Part shown: positions 24,872-34,051 of the stretch, piece after piece
Layout: each line of letters opens with the position of its first letter
Position numbering within the stretch: position 1 is the stretch's first letter
Assembly: GCA_944376065.1 (NCBI GenBank)
Contig: CALWBL010000016.1
Span: 1 to 40,855, forward strand
Length of the DNA stretch: 40,855 nucleotides
Reading direction: 5' to 3'
From: an uncultured Butyricicoccus sp.
Lineage (GTDB): Bacteria; Bacillota; Clostridia; Oscillospirales; Butyricicoccaceae
Position numbers and translations under genes: made by a program
Notes under the pieces: generated by a model
The model's input: the letters and a program-made list of their open reading frames with translations, nothing else
The model's database searches: none
What the model was told of the DNA's origin: nothing

Positions 24872-25000
24872 TTTAATCACTCTACTAATAAATTAACATA
24901 ACAAACTTTAATTGTCAAGAATTAAAAAATTTCTGATGCCAAGTTACACGGTGAATAAACTGATAACATAATAGATTTAAAATATAAGAATAAAAAACCA

Positions 25001-25029
25001 TTGACAAGCATAAAAAATAGTGATATAGT
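25001..25029 (+). promoter_or_regulatory. Sigma-A promoter of the trp operon
   Basis: TTGACA (25001-25006), 17 bases, TATAGT (25024-25029). The T-box leader begins a few bases downstream. Confidence 0.85.
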
Positions 25030-25035
25030 TTAATC

Positions 25036-25370
25036 AGTTAAACCGTTGAGGCGGGGATAACGGCGATGATGCCTTTACAGAGAGTCCGTTAAGCTGAGAG
25101 TCGGGCAAGAAACAAGTCGTCAAATGGGCCGCTGAGGGTGCAGTCAAATGTGTTTCTTATAACACAGAGTATTCTGCAACGTGTAGACATACGTTAGTTG
25201 TCAGGGGTATGATAGTACCCTGTTAAGTGCATGGTGTTTTTATACCCATGAATCAAGGTGGTACCGCGGATAAGTGATTTTATTCGTCCTTGACAGAAAG
25301 TGTTTATTTCTGTTGAAGGGCGTTTTATTACACTCCTTTAACAGAAATGTTAAAGGAGTTTTTTATTTTT
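25036..25370 (+). promoter_or_regulatory. Trp-specific T-box leader with two tandem terminators
   Basis: The T-box sequence AAGGTGGTACCGCGG is at 25255-25269. Stem I carries AGAGAGTC and the GCTGAGAGTC region. The most likely specifier is the UGG in AAATGGGCC near 25120-25125, matching tRNA-Trp. CAAGG (25254-25258) and CCTTG (25288-25292) form the antiterminator. Terminator 1 pairs 25285-25299 with 25307-25322. Terminator 2 is a perfect 11-bp stem, 25333-25343 with 25348-25358, followed by T6-A-T5. Uncharged tRNA-Trp should let transcription through. Confidence 0.93.
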
Positions 25371-25383
25371 GGAGGTCGTTAAA

Positions 25384-26850
25384 ATGAATTTTTTACCAAG
25401 TATCGAGAAAGTAAAACAAATTGCAAGCACAGGTAAATATAATATTTTGCCTGTTAGTTGTGAAATTTTATCTGATTGCTGTACTGCCATTGAAGTTTTA
25501 AGAAAACTTAAAAATATATCAACCCACTGTTATATGCTTGAATCAGTAGAAAATAAAGAAAAATGGGGTCGTTATTCTTTTTTAGGTTTTGACCCTAAAC
25601 TTGAAATTACTTGTATTAATGGTGAAATCAAAGCTGGAGATATTTCCTTAAAAACAAAGCAGCCATCAAAATTTATTCGTGATATACTTTCACAATATAA
25701 AAGCCCTAAATTTGATTATTTACCATCATTTACAGGTGGTTTAGTTGGTTATTTCTCATATGATTTTATAAAATATAGTGAGCCAACTGTTAAAACTGAT
25801 AAATGCGAGGATATTGATTCTTTTAAAGATATTGATTTAATGCTTTTTGATAAGGTTATTGCATTTGATAATTTTTCACAGAAAATAATTTTAATATTTA
25901 ATATTTCACTTAATGAACCAGAAGTAAATTATAATAAAGCTATCTTTGAACTAAAAAAACTAAGTGAACTTATTAAAAATGGTGAAAAAAATCAAGAAAA
26001 AGCAGGAAAACTTCTTGGAGAAGTTACTCCTCTTTTTGACAAAGAAACCTACTGCAATATGGTTGAAAAAGCAAAACTAAATATAAAAGAAGGAGATGTT
26101 TTTCAAATTGTCCTGTCAAACTTACTCTCTGCACCATTTAAGGGAAGTTTATTAAATACCTATCGTATTCTAAGAACAACAAACCCATCACCATATATGT
26201 TTTATTTTTGTGGTACCGATGTAGAAGTGGCTGGGGCATCGCCTGAAACTCTTGTAAAACTTGAAAATGGTGTTTTAAATACATTCCCACTTGCGGGCAC
26301 TCGAAAACGAGGAAAAAATGAAGACGAAGACAAGCAACTAGAAATAGAGCTTTTAAATGATGAAAAAGAACTTGCTGAGCACAATATGTTAGTTGATCTA
26401 GGTAGAAATGATTTAGGAAAAATAAGTAAATTTGGAACCGTAAAAGTAGAAAAATTTCATTCAATTGAAAAATTTTCACACGTTATGCATATTGGTTCTA
26501 CTATCACTGGTCAAATAGATGAAAAATATGATGCATTAGACGCAATTTCTGCTGTGTTACCTGCTGGAACTCTGTCTGGTGCACCTAAAATTCGAGCTTG
26601 TCAGCTTATAAGTGAACTTGAGAAAAATAAGCGCGGAATTTATGGTGGTGCAATTGGTTATATAGATTTCGCCGGAAATATGGACACTTGTATAGCAATT
26701 CGCATTGCATATAAAAAGAATAACAAAGTTTTTGTTAGAAGTGGTGCCGGAATTGTCGCAGACTCAAACCCTGAAAGTGAATATCAGGAATGTATAAATA
26801 AGGCTATGGCAGTTGTAAATGCATTAAAACTTGCAGAGGAGATGGACTAA
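25384..26850 (+). CDS. trpE: Anthranilate synthase component I TrpE
   Basis: A 488-residue enzyme that converts chorismate to anthranilate with TrpG. The N-terminal Trp-feedback site region is seen as YMLESVENKEKWGRYSFLG. The chorismate-binding part holds GDVFQIVLS, NPSPYMFYF, ASPETLVKLENG, PLAGTRKRG, DLGRNDLGKIS and LPAGTLSGAPKIRA. The start is ATG 25384 because GGAGG lies 8-9 bases before; the longer frame to 25369 starts in the terminator T-run. The stop overlaps the start of trpG by one base. First gene of a complete trpEGDCFBA operon under T-box control. Confidence 0.97.
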   Translation: MNFLPSIEKVKQIASTGKYNILPVSCEILSDCCTAIEVLRKLKNISTHCYMLESVENKEKWGRYSFLGFDPKLEITCINGEIKAGDISLKTKQPSKFIRDILSQYKSPKFDYLPSFTGGLVGYFSYDFIKYSEPTVKTDKCEDIDSFKDIDLMLFDKVIAFDNFSQKIILIFNISLNEPEVNYNKAIFELKKLSELIKNGEKNQEKAGKLLGEVTPLFDKETYCNMVEKAKLNIKEGDVFQIVLSNLLSAPFKGSLLNTYRILRTTNPSPYMFYFCGTDVEVAGASPETLVKLENGVLNTFPLAGTRKRGKNEDEDKQLEIELLNDEKELAEHNMLVDLGRNDLGKISKFGTVKVEKFHSIEKFSHVMHIGSTITGQIDEKYDALDAISAVLPAGTLSGAPKIRACQLISELEKNKRGIYGGAIGYIDFAGNMDTCIAIRIAYKKNNKVFVRSGAGIVADSNPESEYQECINKAMAVVNALKLAEEMD

Positions 26851-27416
26851 TGATTTTACTTATAGATAATTATGATAGCTTTTCTTATAATCTTTATCAG
26901 CTTATAGGAGAATTTGAGCCAAATATTAAAGTTATAAGAAATGATGAGATGACAATAAATGAAATTTTAAAATTAAAACCTGATGGAGTTATCCTTTCTC
27001 CCGGTCCTGGACGTCCACAGGATGCAGGAATAACAGTTAAGGCAGCTTTAGAGCTTGGTAAATATATGCCTGTTTTGGGTGTGTGCTTAGGTCATCAAGC
27101 TATATGTGAAGCGTTTGGAGGTGTAGTTACTTATGCTGATGAACTTATGCATGGCAAGGCCTCAAATATTAAACTTGATTTAACGTGTAATTTATTTAAA
27201 AATTGCCCTCAAACAACACAAGTCGCAAGATATCATTCACTTATAGCAAAAAACTTGCCTGAATGTTTAAAAATCACCGCTTTAACTGATAAAAAAGAAG
27301 TCATGGCGGTTAAACATAAAGAATATCCTGTCTATGGTGTACAATTTCATCCCGAATCCATTTTAACTCCATACGGAAAGAAAATGCTTGAAAATTTCAT
27401 AAGGGAGTGTAAGTAA
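26850..27416 (+). CDS. trpG: Anthranilate synthase component II TrpG (glutamine amidotransferase)
   Basis: A 188-residue class I glutamine amidotransferase that supplies ammonia to TrpE. It begins [14 protein letters not shown]. The oxyanion strand is [12 protein letters not shown], the nucleophile Cys lies in [10 protein letters not shown], and the His-Glu pair in [10 protein letters not shown]. It overlaps trpE and trpD by single bases, so translation is coupled and production matched. It may also serve a folate synthase if the genome lacks pabA. Confidence 0.96.
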   Translation: MILLIDNYDSFSYNLYQLIGEFEPNIKVIRNDEMTINEILKLKPDGVILSPGPGRPQDAGITVKAALELGKYMPVLGVCLGHQAICEAFGGVVTYADELMHGKASNIKLDLTCNLFKNCPQTTQVARYHSLIAKNLPECLKITALTDKKEVMAVKHKEYPVYGVQFHPESILTPYGKKMLENFIRECK

Positions 27417-28432
27417 TGATTAAACAAGCTATTGAAAAAATAGTAAATAAAGAAGATTTAAGCTACGATGAAGCGTATACAGTTATGAATGAAATCATGA
27501 CTGGACAGACAACCGCAACACAAAACGCCGCTTTTCTCGCTGCACTTTCAACAAAAAGCACCAAAGCAGAAACAAAATTTGAAATTGCAGGCTGTGCAGC
27601 TGCTATGCGTGATAATGCGACAAGGCTGGAAACAAATATGGATGTTTTCGAGCTTGTTGGCACTGGTGGAGATGGTGCAAATAGTTTTAATATTTCCACA
27701 ACATCGGCTATCATTGCGGCATCTGGGGGCATGAAGGTTGCAAAACACGGCAACAGAGCTGCATCTTCTAAATGTGGTACAGCTGATTGCTTAGAGGCTT
27801 TAGGTGTAAATATTGAGCAAAGCCCTGAAAAATGCTTGGAGCTTTTAGAAAAAGCTAATATGTGTTTCTTTTTCGCTCAAAGATATCATATATCTATGAA
27901 ATATGTTGGTGCAATCAGAAAAGAGTTAGGTTTTAGAACTGTTTTTAATATTTTAGGACCTCTTACAAACCCAGCAAGCCCTAAAATGCAACTTTTAGGC
28001 GTTTATGATGAGTATTTAGTTAAACCACTTGCAGAAGTTCTAATAAATTTAGGTGTAAAACGTGGCATGGTGGTCTATGGTCAAGACAAACTAGATGAGA
28101 TTTCGCTAAGTTCTGCAACAACTATTTGCGAATTTAAAGACGGTTGGTTTAAAACATATGAGATAAAGCCAGAAGATTTTGGTTTTTCGCGTTGTACAAA
28201 AGCCGATTTATTAGGAGGTACACCAGAAGAAAATGCACAAATTACACTTTCTATTCTAAAGGGTGAAAAATCACACAAAAGAAATGCTGTTTTATTAAAT
28301 GCCGGTGCAGCTCTTTATATAGGTGGTAAAGCGCAAAATTTAGCAGATGGTATAAAGATGGCTGAAAATTTGATTGATTCAGGCAAAGCACTTGCAACTC
28401 TTGATAAGTTAATAGAAATTAGCAACAGGTGA
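27416..28432 (+). CDS. trpD: Anthranilate phosphoribosyltransferase TrpD
   Basis: A 338-residue enzyme that joins anthranilate and PRPP. The [14 protein letters not shown] loop binds [33 protein letters not shown] and the late DEISLS segment are conserved. Length is standard and no N-terminal amidotransferase is fused, since trpG is separate. It starts at the last base of trpG. Confidence 0.97.
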   Translation: MIKQAIEKIVNKEDLSYDEAYTVMNEIMTGQTTATQNAAFLAALSTKSTKAETKFEIAGCAAAMRDNATRLETNMDVFELVGTGGDGANSFNISTTSAIIAASGGMKVAKHGNRAASSKCGTADCLEALGVNIEQSPEKCLELLEKANMCFFFAQRYHISMKYVGAIRKELGFRTVFNILGPLTNPASPKMQLLGVYDEYLVKPLAEVLINLGVKRGMVVYGQDKLDEISLSSATTICEFKDGWFKTYEIKPEDFGFSRCTKADLLGGTPEENAQITLSILKGEKSHKRNAVLLNAGAALYIGGKAQNLADGIKMAENLIDSGKALATLDKLIEISNR

Positions 28433-28436
28433 TAAA

Positions 28437-29219
28437 ATGACAATTTTAGATAAACTTGCAGACCATGCAAAAGAGCGTGTTAAGCTTTCAAAACAAAAAA
28501 TATCTCTGGAAGATATAAAAAAACAGGCTTTTTCAATACCAAAAGGTGATTTTGCATTTGAAAGAGCATTAAAAAATAAAGATTTTGCATTTATCTGCGA
28601 ATGTAAAAAAGCGTCACCATCTAAGGGAATTATTGCACAAGATTTCAATTATTTAGAGATTGCAAAAGAATATGAAAAATCTGGGGCTGATTGTATTTCT
28701 GTTTTAACCGAACCTAAATGGTTTTTAGGCAATGATGAGCATTTAAAACAAATATGTCAAAGTGTTTCAATTCCTTGCATTAGAAAAGATTTTACCGTTG
28801 ATGAATATATGATTTATGAGGCAAAAATTCTTGGTGCATCAGCTGTACTTCTTATATGCTCGATTTTAAATGAAACTCAAATTGAAAATTATATAAAAAT
28901 ATGTGATGATTTGGGAATTTCCGCACTTGTAGAGGCTCATAACAAAGAGGAAATACAAACCTCTATAAATGCAGGTGCTAGAATAATTGGTGTTAATAAT
29001 AGAAATCTAAAAGATTTTACTGTTGATACTAAAAACAGTGAAAATTTACGTAGGTTTGTACCAGAAAATATAATTTTTATAGCTGAAAGCGGTATAAACA
29101 ATTCAAGTGACATTAAAAATCTCAAAGATAGCAAAGTGAACGGCGTACTAATTGGTGAAACGCTTATGAAGGCCAAAAATAAACAACAAAAACTATTAGA
29201 ATTAAAATCACTACTATGA
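28437..29219 (+). CDS. trpC: Indole-3-glycerol-phosphate synthase TrpC
   Basis: A 260-residue TIM-barrel enzyme that closes the indole ring. Landmarks: ICECKKASPSKGII with the catalytic Lys, SVLTEPKWFLGNDEHL, IRKDFTVDEYMIYEA, NNRNLKDFTVD and AESGINNSSDIK. It starts 4 bases after trpD and overlaps trpF by 4 bases (ATGA). Confidence 0.97.
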   Translation: MTILDKLADHAKERVKLSKQKISLEDIKKQAFSIPKGDFAFERALKNKDFAFICECKKASPSKGIIAQDFNYLEIAKEYEKSGADCISVLTEPKWFLGNDEHLKQICQSVSIPCIRKDFTVDEYMIYEAKILGASAVLLICSILNETQIENYIKICDDLGISALVEAHNKEEIQTSINAGARIIGVNNRNLKDFTVDTKNSENLRRFVPENIIFIAESGINNSSDIKNLKDSKVNGVLIGETLMKAKNKQQKLLELKSLL

Positions 29220-29827
29220 CAAAAATAAAACTTTGCGGCTTAAAAAGCCTATCAGATATAGAGATAGTAAATAAATATCTGCCAGAATATATAGGTTTTG
29301 TATTTTGCGAAAAAAGCAAACGTTATATAAATATTAAAACAGCAAAACAGCTTAAAAACGCTTTAAATAACAATATTTCTGCTGTTGGTGTATTTGTAAA
29401 TGAAAGCCTTGAAGTAGTGGCACAGCTTTTAAATAATAATATTATAGATGTTGCTCAACTTCATGGAAATGAAAGCGAAGACTATATAAAAAATTTAAAA
29501 TCACTTACCAATAAACCCATAATTAAGGCTTTTAAGATTGAAAATACATCTGATATTAAAAGTGCAGAGAAAAGTTCAGCAGATTTTGTGCTTTTAGACT
29601 CTGGTACAGGTGGCACAGGTACAGCTTTTAATTGGTTACTTATAAAAAATTTTAACAGACCATATTTTTTAGCTGGCGGTTTAAATATAAATAACATAAA
29701 AACAGCACTGGATACACTTTCGCCTTATGCAGTAGATGTAAGCTCAGGCATAGAAACAAATAATATAAAAGACTTACACAAGATTAAAAATTTTATAAAA
29801 ATAGTAAGACAGCATGAAAGGATTTAA
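29216..29827 (+). CDS. trpF: Phosphoribosylanthranilate isomerase TrpF
   Basis: A 203-residue barrel enzyme catalysing the Amadori rearrangement before TrpC. It begins KIKLCGLKS with the catalytic Cys and has IGFVFCEKSKRYI, VAQLHGNESEDYI, LLDSGTGGTGTAFNW with the catalytic Asp, FLAGGLNINNI and AVDVSSGIE. Separate from trpC, as in most Firmicutes. It overlaps trpC by 4 bases. Confidence 0.96.
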   Translation: MTKIKLCGLKSLSDIEIVNKYLPEYIGFVFCEKSKRYINIKTAKQLKNALNNNISAVGVFVNESLEVVAQLLNNNIIDVAQLHGNESEDYIKNLKSLTNKPIIKAFKIENTSDIKSAEKSSADFVLLDSGTGGTGTAFNWLLIKNFNRPYFLAGGLNINNIKTALDTLSPYAVDVSSGIETNNIKDLHKIKNFIKIVRQHERI

Positions 29828-29833
29828 GCTGAA

Positions 29834-31024
29834 ATGACAAATAAAAATGGACGTTTTGGTATATATGGGGGTCAATATATTCCTGAAACGCTTATGAATG
29901 CGGTTATTGAGCTTGAAAAAGCATATAATTTTTATAAAAATGACGAAAATTTTAATAAAGAGTTAAATCATCTATTCAACGAATACGCTGGCAGACCATC
30001 AAGGTTATATTTTGCGGAAAAAATGACAAACGATTTAGGTGGTGCAAAAATATATTTAAAACGTGAAGATTTAAACCATACAGGTGCTCATAAAATAAAT
30101 AATGTACTAGGTCAATCTTTGCTTGCTAAAAAAATGGGTAAAACCCGTTTAATAGCCGAAACTGGAGCTGGGCAACATGGTGTCGCAACTGCTACAGCTG
30201 CCGCACTTATGGGCATGGAATGTGTGGTTTTTATGGGCAAAGAAGACACAATCAGGCAGGCACTAAATGTTTACCGTATGAAACTGCTTGGAGCTAAAGT
30301 TATACCAGTTACAAGTGGCACAGCGACACTAAAAGATGCTGTTTCTGAGGCAATGCGTGAATGGACTAACCGGATCGATGACACACATTATTGCTTAGGC
30401 TCAGTTATGGGACCTCATCCTTTCCCTACTATGGTACGTGATTTCCAAGCGGTAATATCTAAGGAAATAAAAGAGCAAATGCTTGAAAAAGAAGGACGTT
30501 TACCAGATGCGGTTATAGCTTGTGTTGGTGGTGGTTCTAATGCAATCGGAAGTTTTTATCATTTTATTGATGATAAAACTGTAAAACTTATAGGCTGTGA
30601 GGCTGCGGGTAAAGGTATAGACACTTTTGAAACTGCTGCAACTATAAATACCGGCACTCTTGGTATTTTCCATGGAATGAAATCTTATTTTTGTCAGGAT
30701 GAATATGGTCAAATTGCACCTGTTTACTCAATTTCTGCAGGACTTGATTACCCTGGAATTGGTCCAGAACATGCATATTTACATGATATCTCTCGTGCGG
30801 AATATGTTGCCGTTACAGATGAAGAGGCGGTTTGTGCATTTGAATATCTAGCGAGAATCGAAGGCATTATTCCTGCTATTGAGTCGGCTCATGCGGTGGC
30901 TCATGCTATAAAAATAGCACCTGAAATTGATAAAAACCAAATTATAGTTATTACAATATCTGGTAGAGGTGATAAGGATTGTGCAGCTATCGCCCGTTAT
31001 AGAGGAGAATATATAAATGAGTAA
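29834..31024 (+). CDS. trpB: Tryptophan synthase beta chain TrpB
   Basis: A 396-residue PLP enzyme joining indole and serine. The PLP lysine lies in [14 protein letters not shown], and the phosphate loop is [12 protein letters not shown]. Other marks are [28 protein letters not shown] and the C-terminal SGRGDKD. This is the standard TrpB1 type that pairs with TrpA. It overlaps trpA by 8 bases, which fits matched alpha and beta synthesis. Confidence 0.97.
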   Translation: MTNKNGRFGIYGGQYIPETLMNAVIELEKAYNFYKNDENFNKELNHLFNEYAGRPSRLYFAEKMTNDLGGAKIYLKREDLNHTGAHKINNVLGQSLLAKKMGKTRLIAETGAGQHGVATATAAALMGMECVVFMGKEDTIRQALNVYRMKLLGAKVIPVTSGTATLKDAVSEAMREWTNRIDDTHYCLGSVMGPHPFPTMVRDFQAVISKEIKEQMLEKEGRLPDAVIACVGGGSNAIGSFYHFIDDKTVKLIGCEAAGKGIDTFETAATINTGTLGIFHGMKSYFCQDEYGQIAPVYSISAGLDYPGIGPEHAYLHDISRAEYVAVTDEEAVCAFEYLARIEGIIPAIESAHAVAHAIKIAPEIDKNQIIVITISGRGDKDCAAIARYRGEYINE

Positions 31025-31787
31025 TATAAAATCAGCTTTTGAAAATGGTAAAGCATTTATAGCATTTATAACCTGCGGTGACCCAGATTTAGCAACAACC
31101 AAAAAAGCAATAAAAGAGGCTGTTGAAAACGGTGCAGATTTAATAGAGCTTGGAATACCTTTTTCTGACCCAAAAGCAGAAGGTGTTGTTATTCAAGCGG
31201 CGAATATAAGAGCCTTAGAAAACGGCATCACAACAGATAAAATATTTGATTTTGTGCGTGAAATAAGAGAGGAAATTAAAATACCACTTGTATTTATGAC
31301 CTATGCAAATGTTATATTTTCATATGGTGCAGAAAAGTTCATTTCACTTTGTAAAGAAGTAGATATTGACGGAATAATTTTGCCTGATTTGCCTTTTGAA
31401 GAAAAGGACGAATTTGAGCCTATTTGCAAACAGTATGGAGTTGATTTAATTTCTTTAATTGCACCCACATCTAAGGATAGAATAAGTAAAATTGCAAAAA
31501 ATGCAAGTGGATTTTTATATATTGTATCCAGTTTGGGTGTTACAGGCACAAGAACAGAAATAAAAACCGATTTAAAATCTATTATGAAAGTTGTAAGAGA
31601 AAATACAGATATACCATGTGCGATAGGCTTTGGAATATCCACACCAGAGCAGGCAAAAAAAATGTCAAATATTGCAGATGGTGTTATTGTTGGCTCAGCC
31701 ATTGTAAAACTTTTAGAAAAGCATGGAAAAGATGCACCATCTTATATAGGTCAATATGTTAAAAGTATGAAAAACAGCATACGTTAA
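31017..31787 (+). CDS. trpA: Tryptophan synthase alpha chain TrpA
   Basis: A 256-residue barrel enzyme that releases indole from indole-glycerol phosphate and passes it to TrpB. The catalytic Glu is in [10 protein letters not shown]. The second acid, usually Asp in DPxADGP, is Glu here ([10 protein letters not shown]), a conservative change that I have seen in clostridial TrpA, although the following Pro is also replaced. [18 protein letters not shown] and GFGIS loops are intact. Last gene of the operon, followed by a terminator. Confidence 0.95.
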   Translation: MSNIKSAFENGKAFIAFITCGDPDLATTKKAIKEAVENGADLIELGIPFSDPKAEGVVIQAANIRALENGITTDKIFDFVREIREEIKIPLVFMTYANVIFSYGAEKFISLCKEVDIDGIILPDLPFEEKDEFEPICKQYGVDLISLIAPTSKDRISKIAKNASGFLYIVSSLGVTGTRTEIKTDLKSIMKVVRENTDIPCAIGFGISTPEQAKKMSNIADGVIVGSAIVKLLEKHGKDAPSYIGQYVKSMKNSIR

Positions 31788-31877
31788 AAATGAGTCTTTA
31801 TATGTTACTGTGCTTCTTTAGGAAATACATTTATTGCTATCATATAAACTTGACAATAAAAAGCAAAAGTAAAAGAC

Positions 31878-31911
31878 ATAGGCGTGTATTTAAATATACG
31901 CCTATTTTTTG
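31878..31911 (+). terminator. Intrinsic terminator of the trp operon
   Basis: ATAGGCGTGTATTT and AAATATACGCCTAT pair (one G-U) and are followed by six T. Confidence 0.88.
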
Positions 31912-31989
31912 TTGCATTATACTTTGTAGCGATACATAAAAAGTATAATTCAGACTCAATACATTTGTAATAGAATACTTATTGTTATT

Positions 31990-31998
31990 CATACGATA
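31990..31998 (+). promoter_or_regulatory. Candidate mother-cell sigma -10 element (CATACGATA)
   Basis: Fits the CATAnnnTA pattern of sigma-K and nearly the CATACAnT of sigma-E, 34 bases before the small accessory gene and recombinase. The -35 region is poor. Such short AT-rich motifs arise often by chance. Confidence 0.25.
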
Positions 31999-32031
31999 TA
32001 GTATCACAATTAAACAGAGGAGAGAAGCACT

Positions 32032-32196
32032 TTGACAAATAATACTTATTATCAAACCAACAATGAAACTATATCATTGGAAAAAATGCAATTTAATGTT
32101 ATAAGCAGGCGTCCGAAATATGATAAAAAAGAGTTTGAATCAATTAAAATGGATATTGAAAAAGAGCTTTTTTCAGTTTTTCAAAAATATGAATAG
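32032..32196 (+). CDS. Small accessory protein upstream of the element recombinase (54 aa)
   Basis: Starts at TTG 32032 after GAGGAG. Begins MTNNTYYQTNNETISLEK, then a basic stretch ISRRPKYDKKEF and an acidic helical tail. No known domain. It sits about 80 bases before the large serine recombinase, the position where many such elements carry a small accessory or directionality protein. Without experimental data that role is only a guess. Confidence 0.5.
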   Translation: MTNNTYYQTNNETISLEKMQFNVISRRPKYDKKEFESIKMDIEKELFSVFQKYE

Positions 32197-32278
32197 TATA
32201 ATCAAGAACTTCTATATAATAATATACCTTTTTGGGGCTGAATTGATTGTATAATGATGGAGGCAAATGAGTTAAATA

Positions 32279-33796
32279 ATGTATGATGCGCTTTATTCAC
32301 GTCAGTCAGTGGAGAAAGTTGACAGTATATCTATTGAAAGTCAACTAGAATATTGTAAATATGAAGCACATGGACACCCTTATAAAGAATATATAGACAA
32401 AGGATATAGTGGTAAAAATACAAATCGTCCTGCTTTTGAACAAATGTTAGAAGATGTCAAACAGGGTCTTATTTCAAGAGTTATTGTGTATAAACTTGAC
32501 CGTATTAGTCGTTCAATATTAGATTTTGCGAATATGATGGATATATTTATGAAGCATAATGTAGAATTTATTTCATCTACTGAACGCTTTGACACCTCAA
32601 CACCTATAGGTAGAGCAATGCTTAATATATGTATTGTATTTGCACAGCTAGAACGTGAAACAATTCAAAAACGTGTAACTGATGCCTATTATTCAAGATG
32701 TAAACGTGGATTTTATATGGGTGGGCGTATTCCTTATGGATTCACTAAAACTAACACTATTATAGATGGAATTAAAACATCTATGTATGTTCCGGTAGAT
32801 GAAGAAACCAAGCAAATACAACTTATGTTTTCGTTATATAAAAATCCTGCAAACTCATTAGGCGATATTATAAAGTTTTTCAAAGAAAATAGTATAAAAC
32901 ATTTGAGAGGAGGGACATGGAATACTGCGCGAATAAGTGAGATTCTTAAAAATCCTGTATATGTTAAAGCAGATGCAGATGTGTATGACTTTTTTAAAAG
33001 CAGAGGAGTAAATATTATAAATCCTGTATCGGATTTTACTGGGTATAATGGTTGTTATTTATATAAAGGAACAAAATCAAAGTCAAGAAAACAAAGTGAT
33101 TTAACAGAAAAAGAAATAGTACTTGCACCGCATGAGGGAATAATATCATCAAGTGATTGGATAAAATGCAGAATACGTTGTTTAAATAATCGTCAGTCAA
33201 CTCGCACTTGCAAAGCTAAAAATTCATGGCTTGTTGGCAAAGTTAAATGTGGAAAATGTGGCCACAGCCTAACCATTGCAAAATCAAATACTAAATGGCA
33301 TAGATATTTTATTTGTGGCACATCATTATCTACAAAAAAAGTAAAATGCATTGGAACAGGTGGTACAGTCTATGTTGATGTATTAGAAGAATATATGTTG
33401 AATGAAGTCAAAAGACGTTTAGCTGAATTTAAAACTCTTTCAAAATACGAAAAAAAGAAAAAAAATCCAAAAATAAATAAAAATAAGATACGTATTGCTG
33501 AACTTGATAAGGAAATAGAAGGTTTGCTTTCAAGAGTAATTAGTGCAAATGATATTCTGATGGAATATATCAATAGTAAGATTGAAGAACTAGATACAGA
33601 AAGAAAAAGATTACAAGAGGAAACTATATCACTTATACATAGTCAAAATAATAGTTCATCTAATGTAAATATAATATCAGATCATGTTCAGAAGTGGGAA
33701 CAAACTACATTTGAAGACAAACAAGCAATTGTTGATATTCTTATAAAAGTTATAACTATATCTGATGGAAATATAGTTATAACATGGAATATATAA
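32279..33796 (+). CDS. Large serine recombinase of the cotJC element
   Basis: A 505-residue integrase/excisionase. The catalytic domain begins DALYSRQSVEKVDSISIESQ with nucleophile Ser10 and has DKGYSGKNTNRPAF, VYKLDRISRSILDFANM and IVFAQLERETIQKR. It is followed by the recombinase domain (GGRIPYGFT), a zinc ribbon (KCGKCGHS ... YFICGTS ... KVKC) and a Lys/Glu-rich coiled coil near 390-450. The start codon overlaps a 10-codon frame (32254-32286) that carries the only GGAGG, 18 bases upstream, so translation may be coupled to that tiny frame. It ends 40 bases before the right attachment core, exactly where the integrase of the element should be. It should recombine the two GTTTTGGTGATGC cores and restore cotJC. 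Confidence 0.92.
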   Translation: MYDALYSRQSVEKVDSISIESQLEYCKYEAHGHPYKEYIDKGYSGKNTNRPAFEQMLEDVKQGLISRVIVYKLDRISRSILDFANMMDIFMKHNVEFISSTERFDTSTPIGRAMLNICIVFAQLERETIQKRVTDAYYSRCKRGFYMGGRIPYGFTKTNTIIDGIKTSMYVPVDEETKQIQLMFSLYKNPANSLGDIIKFFKENSIKHLRGGTWNTARISEILKNPVYVKADADVYDFFKSRGVNIINPVSDFTGYNGCYLYKGTKSKSRKQSDLTEKEIVLAPHEGIISSSDWIKCRIRCLNNRQSTRTCKAKNSWLVGKVKCGKCGHSLTIAKSNTKWHRYFICGTSLSTKKVKCIGTGGTVYVDVLEEYMLNEVKRRLAEFKTLSKYEKKKKNPKINKNKIRIAELDKEIEGLLSRVISANDILMEYINSKIEELDTERKRLQEETISLIHSQNNSSSNVNIISDHVQKWEQTTFEDKQAIVDILIKVITISDGNIVITWNI

Positions 33797-33836
33797 AATA
33801 AAATATACAATAAATTTATTCTACTTGATAGTGCAT

Positions 33837-33849
33837 GTTTTGGTGATGC
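33837..33849 (+). other. Right attachment core (attR), GTTTTGGTGATGC
   Basis: Identical to 18689-18701. The following bases encode the C-terminus of CotJC in the matching frame. Confidence 0.85.
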
Positions 33850-33955
33850 GCTGCGTACTGTTCAAGAAAATTTGGATTCTAAAAACTACTATGCATATAA
33901 TCCAGAATTTGACATTCAGCCAGTACCACAGCCAAGAAATATGCCTAGAATTTAA
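33837..33955 (+). pseudogene. cotJC: Spore-coat Mn catalase CotJC, C-terminal segment
   Basis: Encodes FGDALRTVQENLDSKNYYAY and a short Pro-rich tail ending NMPRI, then TAA at 33953-33955. This is the normal continuation of REVTHFQRFGDA at 18701. It has no start codon or ribosome binding site of its own and no function unless joined to the upstream part. Downstream lies a Cys-rich coat-like gene, consistent with the original chromosomal context of a spore-coat locus. Confidence 0.85.
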
Positions 33956-34051
33956 AATAGACATTATTTGTCAGGCACATTTTAGATGGCCATTTCATAG
34001 TCTGATAATGAAAAGGTTATATGCCAATCTCAATTATGGAGGTTTTATTTT

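Larger units (their letters stand above)
18689..33849 (+). mobile_element. 15.1-kb skin-like serine-recombinase element inserted in cotJC
   Basis: Bounded by the 13-bp direct core repeats and ending with a large serine recombinase whose stop is 40 bases from the right core. Core-to-core length is 15,148 bp. Cargo: lipoprotein, putative metalloprotease, DUF4230 protein, thiazole operon, trp operon, small accessory gene, recombinase. Elements of this design in other spore formers (skin in sigK is the classic case) are cut out of the mother-cell chromosome during sporulation. That behaviour is inferred here, not shown. No phage structural or conjugation genes are present. Confidence 0.82.

Noticed and set aside
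24832..25000. TPP riboswitch upstream of thiS
   Set aside because: None of the expected landmarks (CTGAGA, ACCTGATCTGG, GCGTAGGGA) is visible on the minus strand.
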